Assembly (NCBI RefSeq): GCF_900119915.1
Contig: NZ_LT635455.1
Span: forward strand, 2,108,001-2,172,000
Length of the DNA: 64,000 nucleotides
Direction: 5' to 3'
Source: Olsenella timonensis
Lineage (GTDB): Bacteria > Actinomycetota > Coriobacteriia > Coriobacteriales > Atopobiaceae
A model generated the notes under the pieces. That model saw only the letters and a list, made by a program, of their open reading frames with translations, was not told the origin of the DNA and ran no database searches. Both the position numbers and the translations under genes were made by a program. Numbering within the stretch: the stretch's first letter is position 1; each line of letters starts with the position of its first letter. Shown here piece after piece: positions 9,065 through 17,354 of the stretch.

Positions 9065-9070
9065 AGTATA
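9065..9070 (-). promoter_or_regulatory. -10 element TATACT for the esterase pair
   Basis: TATACT on the minus strand precedes the perfect ribosome-binding site of the first esterase gene. The -35 region is not recognisable in the GC-rich sequence upstream. Confidence 0.5.
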
Positions 9071-9162
9071 GCGCGGCTCCGCCCGCCGCTTGGGGCGGCG
9101 TCGTTGCCGCCGCGGGGCGCCTGCGTTACGGGTTTGGGTCCATGGGGGGCGCCGTGCGGGGC

Positions 9163-9885
9163 TCACACGTGGTGGCGCACGGCGGTGTCGCGGAAGCAGA
9201 AGTGGTCGGGGCGATGGCGCGACTGGGTGCACTCGACGAGGACGCCCTGCGCGTCGAAGGTCTGGCTCGTGATGACAGCGAGGTAGTCGATGTCGCCGAG
9301 GTCCAGCAGCTCCCGGTCGCGCGCCGTTGCGCGCTCGACGGTAATCGCGCGCTTGCTCGTGGCGATCGTGACCCCCAGCTCGCGCTCGGCGTAGTCATAG
9401 ATCGAGGATCGCGCGATCTCCTCGGTGATGCCGGGGACGGACGAGGTTCGGAAGAGGTTGCGGTCGAGGATGAGCCCCTCTCCCCCCACGCGACGCACGC
9501 GCTCGACGTGCGTGAGCTCGGCGCCCTCCTCGAACCCGGTGTCAAAGGCGATCTGGGCCGTCGCGACCAGCGGCTCGAGGGTCACGACCTCGGTCTGTGC
9601 CCCCAGATGGGTCCGCTCGTCCGCCTCGCGGAACGACTCGATGCCACCCACGGTGAAGGTGGTCCGCTCGGGCTCGCGGTAGATGACGCGCACGCCCTTG
9701 CCATGGACCGGCTGCACGTAGCCCTGCTCGCGCAGGAGCCCGAGCGCGCGGCGGATCGTGTTGTGCGAGCACGCAAAGGCCGCGGTGAGCTCCGCCTCTG
9801 AGGGAAGAAAGGCCTGGTACGGGTAGGCCCCCGTCTCGATGCTCTCTCGGATGTCGCGATATATGACGTCGTAGCGCGCCTTCAT
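9163..9885 (-). CDS. treR: GntR/HutC-family repressor of the trehalose locus
   Basis: A 240-residue regulator with an N-terminal winged helix (residues 5-70: LPSEAELTAAFACSHNTIRRALGLLREQGYV) and a C-terminal UTRA ligand domain (about 90-238). UTRA regulators of this layout next to a trehalose PTS are TreR, which in Bacillus senses trehalose 6-phosphate; that effector is inferred here. It is divergent from the EIIBCA gene, and three copies of CTTATTCAAATAA(G/C) lie between the two starts, one overlapping its own -35 box, so it probably represses itself and the tre operon. The ATG is preceded by GGGAGGGA. Confidence 0.88.
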   Translation of the reverse strand: MKARYDVIYRDIRESIETGAYPYQAFLPSEAELTAAFACSHNTIRRALGLLREQGYVQPVHGKGVRVIYREPERTTFTVGGIESFREADERTHLGAQTEVVTLEPLVATAQIAFDTGFEEGAELTHVERVRRVGGEGLILDRNLFRTSSVPGITEEIARSSIYDYAERELGVTIATSKRAITVERATARDRELLDLGDIDYLAVITSQTFDAQGVLVECTQSRHRPDHFCFRDTAVRHHV

Positions 9886-9910
9886 GTCCCTCCCGTGGTC
9901 GTGGCTACAG

Positions 9911-10034
9911 CTTATTCAAATAACTAGGCGGCGAGAAGGACGTGCCGCTGGCGGGTGAAAGTATACCGTTCGTAGATTCGCGCAACTTATTCAAATAAGT
10001 AGTGCGACACTACTCGGTAACTTATTCAAATAAG
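9911..10034. promoter_or_regulatory. Three TreR-type operators in the treR-EIIBCA divergent region
   Basis: CTTATTCAAATAA(G/C) occurs at 9911-9924, 9986-9999 and 10021-10034; sites two and three are identical and flanked to AACTTATTCAAATAAGT. Each is a near-palindrome with half-sites CTTATT and AATAAG. A further small palindrome (GTAGTG CGA CACTAC, 9999-10013) lies between sites two and three. Sites two and three are 35 bases apart and site one is 75 bases from site two, so looping between operators is possible. They are the only AT-rich islands in this GC-rich spacer. Confidence 0.8.
9960..9988 (-). promoter_or_regulatory. treR promoter
   Basis: On the minus strand AAGTTG (9983-9988) and TATACT (9960-9965) are separated by exactly 17 bases. 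The -35 box overlaps operator two. For the opposite direction TTCGTA (9969-9974) and TCAAAT (9991-9996), 16 bases apart, are the best but weak candidates and would put operator two over the -10 box. Confidence 0.5.
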
Positions 10035-10070
10035 TTCGCCACGCCAGGGCGAGAAGAGGGAGGACGAGAC

Positions 10071-12059
10071 ATGGCAAAGTACACGGAGGACGCGAGCAGG
10101 CTGCTCGACCTCGTGGGCGGCAAGGAGAACATCTCTGCCGTCACCCACTGCATGACGCGCATGCGCTTCGTGCTGGTGGACCCGGACAAGGCCGACGTCG
10201 CCGCGATAGAGGAGCTGCCCAGCGCGAAGGGCACCTTCACGCAGGCGGGGCAGTTCCAGGTCATCATCGGCAACGACGTCGCGGACTTCTATCAGGAGTT
10301 CACCGCGGTCTCGGGCATCGAGGGCGTCTCCAAGGAGGCCGCCAAGGCGGCGGCCGGCGCCAACCAGAACCCGGCGCAGCGCGTCATGGGCGTCCTCGGG
10401 GAGATCTTCGCCCCGCTCATCCCGGCCCTTATCTGCGGCGGTCTCATCCTGGGCTTCCGCAACATCATCGGCGAGGTGAACTTCTTCACTGACGCCGGTG
10501 CCTTCGACCTCCAGCACGGAACCAAGTCAGTCGCGGACATGTGGACCTTCTGGAACGGCATGTACAACTTCCTGTGGGTGATCGGCGAGGCGGTCTTCCA
10601 CATGCTGCCCGTGGGCATCTGCTGGTCGGTCACGCGCAAGATGGGCACCACCCCCATCCTGGGCATCGTCCTCGGCCTCACGCTCGTCTCCCCGCAGCTC
10701 CTCAACGGCTTCTCCGTGGCCTCCGCCACCGCCGAGGACATCGCGGCCCACACCTATGACTTCGGCTTCTACTCCTTCCTCGGCACCGGATACCAGGGCC
10801 AGGTCATCGCCTCGCTCATGGCCGCCTTCGTGCTCGTGGGCCTGGAGAAGTTCTTCACCAGGGTCACGCCCGAGGTCGTGCGCATGATCGTCGTGCCGTT
10901 CATGTCGCTCGTGCCGGCCGTGTTCATCGCCCACCTCGTCGTGGGCCCCATCGGCTGGGCCATCGGCGACGCCATCGCCAGCGCCGTGAGCTGGGGCCTC
11001 GCGTCCGACATCCGCGTGATCTTCGCGGCGATCTTCGGCCTGCTCTACGCCCCGCTCGTCATGACCGGCCTGCACCACATGACCAACGCCATCGACTCCC
11101 AGATGGTGAGCATCTACGAGTACACCACCCTCTGGCCCATGATCGCGCTCTCCAACATCGCGCAGGGCTCCGCCGTGCTCGCCATGTCCGTGCTCCAGCG
11201 CAAGAACGAGCGCGCCCAGCAGGTGAACATCCCCGCGTGCATCTCCTGCTACCTCGGCGTCACCGAGCCCGCGCTCTTCGGCGTCAACCTCAAGTACAAG
11301 TTCCCGCTGGTCTGCGGCATGATCGGCTCCGCTCTCGCCGCCATGGTCTGCACCGGCATGGGGGTCAAGGCCCTCTCCATCGGCGTCGGCGGCCTGCCCG
11401 GCATCCTCTCCATCATGTTCAACTACTGGGGCGTCTTCGCCCTGTGCATGCTCATCGCCGTGGTGGTCCCGTTCGTGCTCACCTACTTCGTGGGCCTGCG
11501 CAGGCTCTCCGAGAAGGACCGTGGCGTCGCGGCCCTCGAGCCCGCGTCGGCCGCCCCGGCGGACCCCGAGCCCGCCCCCGCGGCCGAGCCGCGCGACCGC
11601 GTCCTTCTCGCCCCGCTCTCCGGTGCCGTGAAGCCCATCACCGACATGCCCGACCAGGTCTTTGCCAGCAAGGCGATGGGCGACGGCCTCGCCATCGAGC
11701 CCGCCGCCGGCGAGGACACCGTCGTCGCCCCGGCAGACGGCGTCGTGGCGGCCACCATGCCCGGCTCGTTCCATGCCATCGGCCTGACGCTCGACAACGG
11801 TCCCGAGGTGCTCGTCCACGTGGGCATCGACACCGTGGACATGGGCGGAGACGGCTTTGCCTGCCTCGTCGAGCAGGGTCAGCGCGTGACGGCGGGCCAG
11901 CCCCTCATGACCTTCTCAGCCGAGAAGATCCGCGCGGCCGGCCACCCCACGATCACCGCGTTCGTCGTGACCGACGAGGGCGCCGCGACCGACCTCGCGC
12001 TGCTCTCCGGCATGGACGCCGAGGCCGGCTCCACCACCGTCGCCACCTATCGCGCGTGA
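10071..12059 (+). CDS. treP: Trehalose-type PTS transporter, EIIBCA in one chain
   Basis: Imports trehalose through the membrane and phosphorylates it to trehalose 6-phosphate. Domain order over 662 residues is EIIB (1-90, phosphocysteine Cys27 in HCMTRMRF), EIIC (about 105-470, ten or so membrane segments, with the family motif LGVTEPALFG), an Ala/Pro linker, and a glucose-type EIIA (about 515-662, active His583 in VLVHVGIDTV). Having EIIA on the same chain makes it independent of a separate IIA-Glc. The start at 10071 has GGGAGGACGAG upstream; earlier in-frame codons run through an operator. The phosphotrehalase gene follows after 47 bases. Substrate is inferred from treR and treC. Confidence 0.9.
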   Translation: MAKYTEDASRLLDLVGGKENISAVTHCMTRMRFVLVDPDKADVAAIEELPSAKGTFTQAGQFQVIIGNDVADFYQEFTAVSGIEGVSKEAAKAAAGANQNPAQRVMGVLGEIFAPLIPALICGGLILGFRNIIGEVNFFTDAGAFDLQHGTKSVADMWTFWNGMYNFLWVIGEAVFHMLPVGICWSVTRKMGTTPILGIVLGLTLVSPQLLNGFSVASATAEDIAAHTYDFGFYSFLGTGYQGQVIASLMAAFVLVGLEKFFTRVTPEVVRMIVVPFMSLVPAVFIAHLVVGPIGWAIGDAIASAVSWGLASDIRVIFAAIFGLLYAPLVMTGLHHMTNAIDSQMVSIYEYTTLWPMIALSNIAQGSAVLAMSVLQRKNERAQQVNIPACISCYLGVTEPALFGVNLKYKFPLVCGMIGSALAAMVCTGMGVKALSIGVGGLPGILSIMFNYWGVFALCMLIAVVVPFVLTYFVGLRRLSEKDRGVAALEPASAAPADPEPAPAAEPRDRVLLAPLSGAVKPITDMPDQVFASKAMGDGLAIEPAAGEDTVVAPADGVVAATMPGSFHAIGLTLDNGPEVLVHVGIDTVDMGGDGFACLVEQGQRVTAGQPLMTFSAEKIRAAGHPTITAFVVTDEGAATDLALLSGMDAEAGSTTVATYRA

Positions 12060-12106
12060 CCAGAACGACCCGAGCAAGCTTGAACCCTATCGAGGAGGCT
12101 GACGGC

Positions 12107-13798
12107 ATGGCGGAGACAGAGAGGGACTTTCGCAGGAGCGTGATCTACCAGATCTACGTCAAGAGCTTCTGCGACAGCGACGGTGACGGCCTGGGCGACC
12201 TGCCCGGCATCACGAGCAAGCTGGACTACCTGGAGCGTCTGGGCGTCGACTACGTGTGGCTCACCCCGTTCTACCCCTCGCCCCAGCGCGACAACGGCTA
12301 CGACGTGGCGGACTACTGCGCCGTGGACCCGCGCTACGGCACGATGGCGGACTTTGACGAGCTGGTGGCCGCCGCGCGCGAGCGGGGCATCGGCGTCATG
12401 CTGGACATGGTGCTCTGCCACACCTCGCGCGACCACGAGTGGTTCCGCCGCGCCTGCGCCGGCGAGAAGCGCTACCAGGACTACTACATCCTGCGCGACG
12501 GCCGCGGCTCGTCCGGGGCGGGCGACCCCGGCGAGCCCCCCACCAACTGGCAGTGCGCCTTCGGCGGCAGCGCCTGGGAGTGGGAGCCGAGTCTGGGCAA
12601 GTGGTACCTGCACCTGCACGACGCGAGCCAGCCGGACCTCGACTGGACCAACCCCGCCGTGCGCGAGGAGTGCGCCGACGTGGTGCGCTTCTGGCGCGAG
12701 CGCGGCGTGCGCGGCTTCCGCTTCGACGTCATCAACCTGATCTCCAAGCCGGAGGTCATCGAGGACGTCCCCGGCTCGGGCAGCGCCTGCCGATCGCTCG
12801 TGGCCGACGGTCCGCACGTCCACGAGTACCTGCGGGAGCTCGTCGAGCGGGCCGGCATCGACGGCATGGTCACGGTCGGCGAGATGGCCTCGACGGACCT
12901 GGCCAACTGCGTCCGCTACACGCGGCCGCAGAGCCGCGAGCTCTCCATGAGCTTCAGCTTCCACCACCTCAAGGTCGACTACGCCGGCGGCGACAAGTGG
13001 TCCCTCATGGAGCCGGACGTCGCGGCGCTGCGATCGGTCCTGCGCGAGTGGCAGGAGGGCATGCAGGCCGGCGGCGGCTGGAACGCCCTGTTCTGGGACA
13101 ACCACGACCAGCCGCGCGCGATCACGCGCTTTGGGGGGCGCGCGGGCGTTGGCGAGCGCGGGGGCAGCTGGGACCTCGTGGGCAAGATGCTCGCCACCCT
13201 GAGCTTCTTCATGAAGGGTACGCCCTACGTCTACCAGGGCGACGAGCTGGGCATGACCAACGCCGGCTACGGCTCCATCGAGGAGTTCGACGACGTTGAG
13301 AGCAAGAACGCCTACCGCATGCTGCTCGACCGGGGGTCGACGCCGGAGGAGGCGCTGCACGTGGTGAACGAGCGCTCGCGCGACAACGGCCGTACGCCCA
13401 TGCAGTGGACGGCCGGCCCAAACGCCGGCTTCACCTCCGGCACGCCCTGGCTGGGGGTCCCGGCGTCGGCGGCGCGCGTGAACGCCGAGGCGGAGGTGGG
13501 CGTGAGCGGCTCCCTGTTCGAGTTCTACCGCCGCCTGATCGAATTGCGCCACACGAGCGACGTGCTCGCCCTCGGCGACATCCGCTTCCTGGACGCGGGG
13601 GTGGGGGCTCCCGCGGCGATCGCGTTCGAGCGCACGCTGGGCGAGCGGCGCCTCGTGGTCGCCTGCTCCTTCGACGAGGAGCCGTGCGCGCTGGCGGACC
13701 TGGGGTGCGCGGGCGCCGAGGTCCTTATCGGCAACTATGCCGACGCCCCGTCCGACGGCACGCTGCGCCCCTACGAGGCCGTGGTCTGGGACGCGTGA
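12107..13798 (+). CDS. treC: Alpha,alpha-phosphotrehalase (GH13)
   Basis: Hydrolyses trehalose 6-phosphate to glucose and glucose 6-phosphate; the latter feeds Pgi. The 563-residue protein is a GH13 enzyme of the oligo-1,6-glucosidase/TreC group: opening VIYQIYVKSFCDSDGDGLGD, nucleophile Asp207 in GFRFDVIN, acid/base Glu259 in VGEMAS, and Asp334 in NHDQPR. Assignment to TreC rather than an alpha-glucosidase rests on the adjoining trehalose PTS and regulator. ATG 12107 has GAGGAGG eight bases upstream. A strong GC hairpin pair follows the stop codon. Confidence 0.9.
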   Translation: MAETERDFRRSVIYQIYVKSFCDSDGDGLGDLPGITSKLDYLERLGVDYVWLTPFYPSPQRDNGYDVADYCAVDPRYGTMADFDELVAAARERGIGVMLDMVLCHTSRDHEWFRRACAGEKRYQDYYILRDGRGSSGAGDPGEPPTNWQCAFGGSAWEWEPSLGKWYLHLHDASQPDLDWTNPAVREECADVVRFWRERGVRGFRFDVINLISKPEVIEDVPGSGSACRSLVADGPHVHEYLRELVERAGIDGMVTVGEMASTDLANCVRYTRPQSRELSMSFSFHHLKVDYAGGDKWSLMEPDVAALRSVLREWQEGMQAGGGWNALFWDNHDQPRAITRFGGRAGVGERGGSWDLVGKMLATLSFFMKGTPYVYQGDELGMTNAGYGSIEEFDDVESKNAYRMLLDRGSTPEEALHVVNERSRDNGRTPMQWTAGPNAGFTSGTPWLGVPASAARVNAEAEVGVSGSLFEFYRRLIELRHTSDVLALGDIRFLDAGVGAPAAIAFERTLGERRLVVACSFDEEPCALADLGCAGAEVLIGNYADAPSDGTLRPYEAVVWDA

Positions 13799-13799
13799 C

Positions 13800-13860
13800 G
13801 GGAGGTCCGACCTCCCCCGCAATAGACGGAGGCCCTGCGGGACGTGTCCCGAGGGCCTCC
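13800..13860 (+). terminator. Hairpins after treC
   Basis: A short perfect palindrome (GGGAGGTCCGACCTCCC, 13800-13816) is followed by a longer stem GGAGGCCC/GGGCCTCC (13828-13835 with 13853-13860) with an inner GCGGGAC/GTCCCG stem. There is no T run, as is common in high-GC genomes. Beyond it, 13861-14095 contains two more inverted repeats: CGTCTAGACG (13965-13974) and GCCGGTGAA/TTCACCGGC (13981-13989 with 13998-14006); these may be operators for the next gene. TACGAT at 14059-14064 is its likely -10 box. Confidence 0.6.
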
Positions 13861-14095
13861 ACTTCGGCAGCTGCCAAGCCATAAGCTTTACAGTGCGTGC
13901 GCACGCGACCAATCTCGTCGTGCGCTCGCTCCCTGCGCAGTGAGTATCATTTCCCAGGGGAGCCCGTCTAGACGCGAGATGCCGGTGAACGGTCCGTTTC
14001 ACCGGCCGAGCACAACTCGTCGACAACCCCTCCACAAGCCGGGCGCGCCCACATGCGCTACGATTCGTCGGGTGAGACGAGAGATGGGAGACCTC

Positions 14096-14683
14096 ATGGC
14101 AAAGAGGGGCGCAAGGGCCGCGGCGCGCCGCCGGGACGGCGAGAGGGACGCCGAGGCGTTTCGCTTTGACGACTCCAAGTACGGGCGCACGCTCTTCTCG
14201 GCGTCCTTTGACTACGGCGAGCTCAGCTTTGCGCGTGCGGTGGAGATGCTCGCCCCGCGCGTGCCGACGGCGCTCAAGCTGGTCTCCGTCGTGCCCCTGC
14301 TGGGCATCGTGCTTGCCGCGCTCCTCGTTGGGACGGACAGCGTCGCGCTGTACGCGAGCTTCGCCGTGGCGCTCGTGTGCATCGTGGCGACGGGCAACTG
14401 GAGCCGCGTCCTGACCGGCTACGCGCGCAAGACCACGCTCGCGCCCGCCGAGGGCGGCGAGCGCCGCCACGTCGCCGTCACCGAGGACGCCGTCCACGTC
14501 GAGAGCGAGCGGGGCCCGATTGGCAGCTTCGACCTCTCCGACCTGCGGACGGTCTACCACACCGCCGAGTGCGTGGTGGCCGGCTTCGGGGAGGGCCGCT
14601 ACGCCTACGTCCCGCGCTCCGCGCTGAGCGAGGGGCGCTTCCGCGAGCTCTGCCGATTCCTCGACGAGCGCCGCGAGGCGTAG
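14096..14683 (+). CDS. YcxB-like membrane protein
   Basis: A 195-residue protein with two hydrophobic segments (about residues 60-80 and 82-102) followed by a beta-rich domain (KTTLAPAEGGERRHVAVTEDAVHVESERG, then SFDLSDLRTVYHTAECVVAGF) in the style of YcxB/PH-like domains, ending in a short basic helix. The N terminus is basic and cytoplasmic. Function is unknown. The ATG at 14096 has GGGAG at usual spacing; an ATG at 14084 would add four residues. It converges with adenine deaminase with 24 bases between stops. Confidence 0.78.
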   Translation: MAKRGARAAARRRDGERDAEAFRFDDSKYGRTLFSASFDYGELSFARAVEMLAPRVPTALKLVSVVPLLGIVLAALLVGTDSVALYASFAVALVCIVATGNWSRVLTGYARKTTLAPAEGGERRHVAVTEDAVHVESERGPIGSFDLSDLRTVYHTAECVVAGFGEGRYAYVPRSALSEGRFRELCRFLDERREA

Positions 14684-14707
14684 GGCTCCCGCGCCGCCGC
14701 GGCCGCG

Positions 14708-16519
14708 TCACTCGGCCAGCAGCGGCTCCATCTCAAAGGTGAGGCAGTTCACGTAGCCGCGGTTCGTGAGGCGCAGCTCCGGCACGCACGCGAGCGACAT
14801 CACGCCCATCGTCATGAACGGCGAGGGCATCGCGCAGCCCATCTGCTCCCACGCCGCCCGCGCCCGCGCCACCTTCTCGGCCACGACCTCGACCCGCTCC
14901 GTGCTCATGAGGCCGCAGACGGGCAGCTCCACGAGGGCGAGGACCCGGCCGTCCGCCACGGCGACCTCGCCGCCGCCGCACTCCGCGAGCGTCGCGGCCG
15001 CAAGGGCCATGTCCTCGTCGTTGTCGCCCATGACGAGGAGGTTGTGCGCGTCGTGGGAGACGGTCTGCGCGAGCGCGCCGTGGATGCCGAAGCCCGTGAC
15101 AAAGCCAAAGGCGCGCGTTCCCTCCGCGCCGTGGTGCCGGTCAAAGACGGCTACCTTGAGCACGTCGTTCTCCGGGTCGGCCTGGAGCGAGCCGTCCGTC
15201 ACCGGCACCTCCGCGACGATGCTGCGCGTGAGGGTGTCGCCGGGGTCGATCGCCATGGCGCGGACGCGGGCCGTGCCGTCGGGAAGGTCGACGGGGATGC
15301 GGAACGTGTCGGCGGTGGGCGTGAAGCCCAGGTTCATCGTGTGGGTCATGAAGTCGGGCCAGGCGTAGGGCTCCACCGAGAAGAGCGCGCGGCCGTCCTC
15401 GGCGACGAGCTCGCCGTCGATGAAGACCTTGCGCGCGACGAAGCCCTCGAGGTCGTCCAGGAGCACGATGTCGGCGCACTTGCCAGGAGTGACGGATCCC
15501 AGGTCGCGCGCGAGACCGAAGTACTCGGCGCAGTTGATCGTGGCCATCTGCAGCGCCGTCACCGGGTCCAGGCCCAGGCGCACGCACTCGCGCAGGATGC
15601 GGTCCATGTGGCCCTCGTCCACGAGCGTGTGCGGGTGGTTGTCGTCCGAGCAGAGCAGGCACAGGCGCGTGTCCACGCCGCTCGCCACGAGCTGCGGAAG
15701 GTAGCCGGGGAGGTTGAGCCACGCCGACCCCTGGCGAAGCTGCACGTACATGCCCATGCGCAGCTTGGCGAGCACCTCGTCGAAGCTGCCCGACTCGTGG
15801 CAGGAGGAGACGCCGGAGGCGACGTAGGCGCTGAGCGCGCGGTCGCGGTCCGGCGACGGGAAGTGGCCGGTGACCACGCGGTCCGCGGCGAGCGTGGCGC
15901 GCACCTCGTCGATGGCGTTGCCCTCGCAGGCCAGGATGCCCGGGAAGTTCATCATCTCGCCGAGTGCCACGACGTTGTCCCAGGTCATGCTGTCGGCGAT
16001 GTCCGCGGCGGTGACCTCGGCGCCGGTGTCCTCCACGCCCGTCACGGCCGGCACGCACGACGGCGGCGTCATCATCGCCTTGAGCGGCACGCGCCGCGCG
16101 TCCTCGAACATCGCCCTCACGCCGGGGAGGCCGCGCACGTTGCCCACCTCGTGGGGGTCGCAGAAGATGCCGGTCGTGCCGTGCGGGACGACGGCGCGCG
16201 CGTACTCCGACACGCCGATCATTGCGCTCTCGACGTGGATGTGGCTGTCCATGAGGCCCGGGGCGGCATAGAGCCCGGAGGCGTCCACGACCACGGTGTC
16301 TTGCCCGATGCAGTGCTCGGCCGTGTGCTCGCCCAGGCCGAGGTAGGCAACGCGGCCGCAGGCGACGGCGATGTCGGTGTCGGGAAGAATCTCGTGCGTG
16401 GTCACGCTCACGAGGCTTGCGTGGCGAATCACGAGGTCGGCGGGCCTCTCGCCCTGCGCCACGCGCACGAGCTCGTCGTTGCACTCCCAGAGCGGCACCT
16501 TGCAGAAGCGGTTGATCAT
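14708..16519 (-). CDS. ade: Adenine deaminase
   Basis: Deaminates adenine to hypoxanthine and ammonia for purine salvage. The 603-residue, metal-dependent amidohydrolase has the N-terminal metal site GLMDSHIHVESAMI (His93, His95, Glu97), the HGTT-CDPHE(V)GNV segment, and the C-terminal domain typical of the AdeC family (SHDAHNLLVMGDN, then the RLTNRGYVNCLTFE ending). Length fits. ATG 16519 is preceded by AAGGAGG. It is transcribed alone, divergent from the SRP RNA. With the nucleoside hydrolase and PurH in the same window it completes a base-salvage theme. Confidence 0.93.
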   Translation of the reverse strand: MINRFCKVPLWECNDELVRVAQGERPADLVIRHASLVSVTTHEILPDTDIAVACGRVAYLGLGEHTAEHCIGQDTVVVDASGLYAAPGLMDSHIHVESAMIGVSEYARAVVPHGTTGIFCDPHEVGNVRGLPGVRAMFEDARRVPLKAMMTPPSCVPAVTGVEDTGAEVTAADIADSMTWDNVVALGEMMNFPGILACEGNAIDEVRATLAADRVVTGHFPSPDRDRALSAYVASGVSSCHESGSFDEVLAKLRMGMYVQLRQGSAWLNLPGYLPQLVASGVDTRLCLLCSDDNHPHTLVDEGHMDRILRECVRLGLDPVTALQMATINCAEYFGLARDLGSVTPGKCADIVLLDDLEGFVARKVFIDGELVAEDGRALFSVEPYAWPDFMTHTMNLGFTPTADTFRIPVDLPDGTARVRAMAIDPGDTLTRSIVAEVPVTDGSLQADPENDVLKVAVFDRHHGAEGTRAFGFVTGFGIHGALAQTVSHDAHNLLVMGDNDEDMALAAATLAECGGGEVAVADGRVLALVELPVCGLMSTERVEVVAEKVARARAAWEQMGCAMPSPFMTMGVMSLACVPELRLTNRGYVNCLTFEMEPLLAE

Positions 16520-16587
16520 GACAGCCTCCTTGTGAGCGACGTTTGGACAAGGGTAGCGCGTGCGTGGCGCGCTCGGCCCGACTTTGC

Positions 16588-16593
16588 TAGAGT
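16588..16593 (+). promoter_or_regulatory. -10 element TAGAGT for the SRP RNA
   Basis: TAGAGT sits ten bases before the inferred 5' end of the SRP RNA. No clear -35 box is seen. Confidence 0.4.
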
Positions 16594-16602
16594 GTTCCGC
16601 GA

Positions 16603-16707
16603 GCGCGTTCGGCGGGCTCGGGTGACGCGACACCTCGAACCTGGTCAGGGCCGGGAGGCAGCAGCCATAAGGGGCCTCTGGCGGGCACCCGATCCCACCG
16701 AGCGCGC
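16603..16707 (+). ncRNA. ffs: Small signal recognition particle RNA (4.5S)
   Basis: The conserved SRP domain IV loop is clear at about 16645-16676: GGTCAGGGCCGGGAGGCAGC followed by AGCCATAAGG. The flanks pair into the long hairpin: GCGCG and CTCGGGTG on the 5' side with CACCCGA and GAGCGCGC on the 3' side. A six-T tract at 16708-16713 ends the transcript. The RNA binds Ffh for cotranslational protein targeting. It lies upstream of dnaX, as in many Gram-positive genomes, here with two PH-domain genes between. Ends are inferred from pairing, good to a few bases. Confidence 0.9.
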
Positions 16708-16743
16708 TTTTTTGCTGCCGCGACGCCCGACGCGCGGACCCTC

Positions 16744-16817
16744 GCCCCCGCCCGTGAATTCACGAGCGGGGGCGATTCTCGTTTTGGCGAGCAGAACGGC
16801 CCGCACGTGAATTCACG
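16744..16817. repeat. Two CGTGAATTCACG palindromes between ffs and the PH-domain genes
   Basis: A 12-bp perfect palindrome occurs at 16753-16764 and 16806-16817, both followed by AGCGGGGG. The first is extended to a strong stem (GCCCCCG at 16744-16750 with CGGGGGC at 16767-16773). They could act as a backup terminator for the SRP RNA or a two-site operator for the following operon. Confidence 0.5.
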
Positions 16818-16874
16818 AGCGGGGGGGGGTTCCGTGCGATAATGACCCGGTGCCCGCGACCCGAAGGAGCCCCC

Positions 16875-17354
16875 GTGAGCGACCTGCCCTCGCACCGCCT
16901 GGACCCGCGCATGCTGCGCGTGTGGTACGCCTCCGACGCCATTGCCATCGCCTGCGTCGCGCTGCTCGCCGTCGCGGCCTGGGCGATCGTGCGCCACCTC
17001 GGCGGCGACGTCTTCTGGGTCTATCTCGTCGCGGGCGTCGTCGAGCTGGTGTGCGTGGGCGACCTGCTCGTCTCGCCGCGCGTCGAGATGGCCACCTGGC
17101 GATACGACGTCACGCCGACCGACGTTGACCTCTACCACGGCGTCTTTGTGAAGAAGCGCGTGCTCGTGCCGCTCGTGCGCGTCCAGCACGTGCAGACCAA
17201 GCAGGGCCCCATCCTGCGCGCGCACGGCCTCGCGAGCGTGACCGTCTCCACGGCGGGGGAGAGCTTCGAGATTCCGGGGGTCGCCGAGGACGAGGCGGCT
17301 GCGCTGCGCGACCGCGTGGCAGAGCTCGCGCGCCTCGCCAAGGAGGACGTGTGA
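16875..17354 (+). CDS. Bacterial PH-domain membrane protein, YdbS type
   Basis: A 159-residue protein with two membrane segments (about 18-42 and 46-66) and a C-terminal bPH2 domain (WRYDVTPTDVDLYHGVFVKKRVLVPLVRVQHVQ begins it). The signature of a strongly conserved RVQHV is visible. Start is GTG at 16875, chosen because GAAGGAG lies at ideal spacing; an in-frame ATG at 16842 has no such site. Its stop overlaps the start of the next gene by four bases (GTGA). Such YdbS/YdbT pairs form membrane complexes of unproven function in Bacillus. Confidence 0.87.
   Translation: MSDLPSHRLDPRMLRVWYASDAIAIACVALLAVAAWAIVRHLGGDVFWVYLVAGVVELVCVGDLLVSPRVEMATWRYDVTPTDVDLYHGVFVKKRVLVPLVRVQHVQTKQGPILRAHGLASVTVSTAGESFEIPGVAEDEAAALRDRVAELARLAKEDV

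Noticed and set aside
16744-16817. Phage attachment sites formed by the twin palindromes
   Set aside because: No integrase, tRNA or phage gene nearby, and the repeats are symmetrical and 53 bases apart, which suits regulation or termination better.
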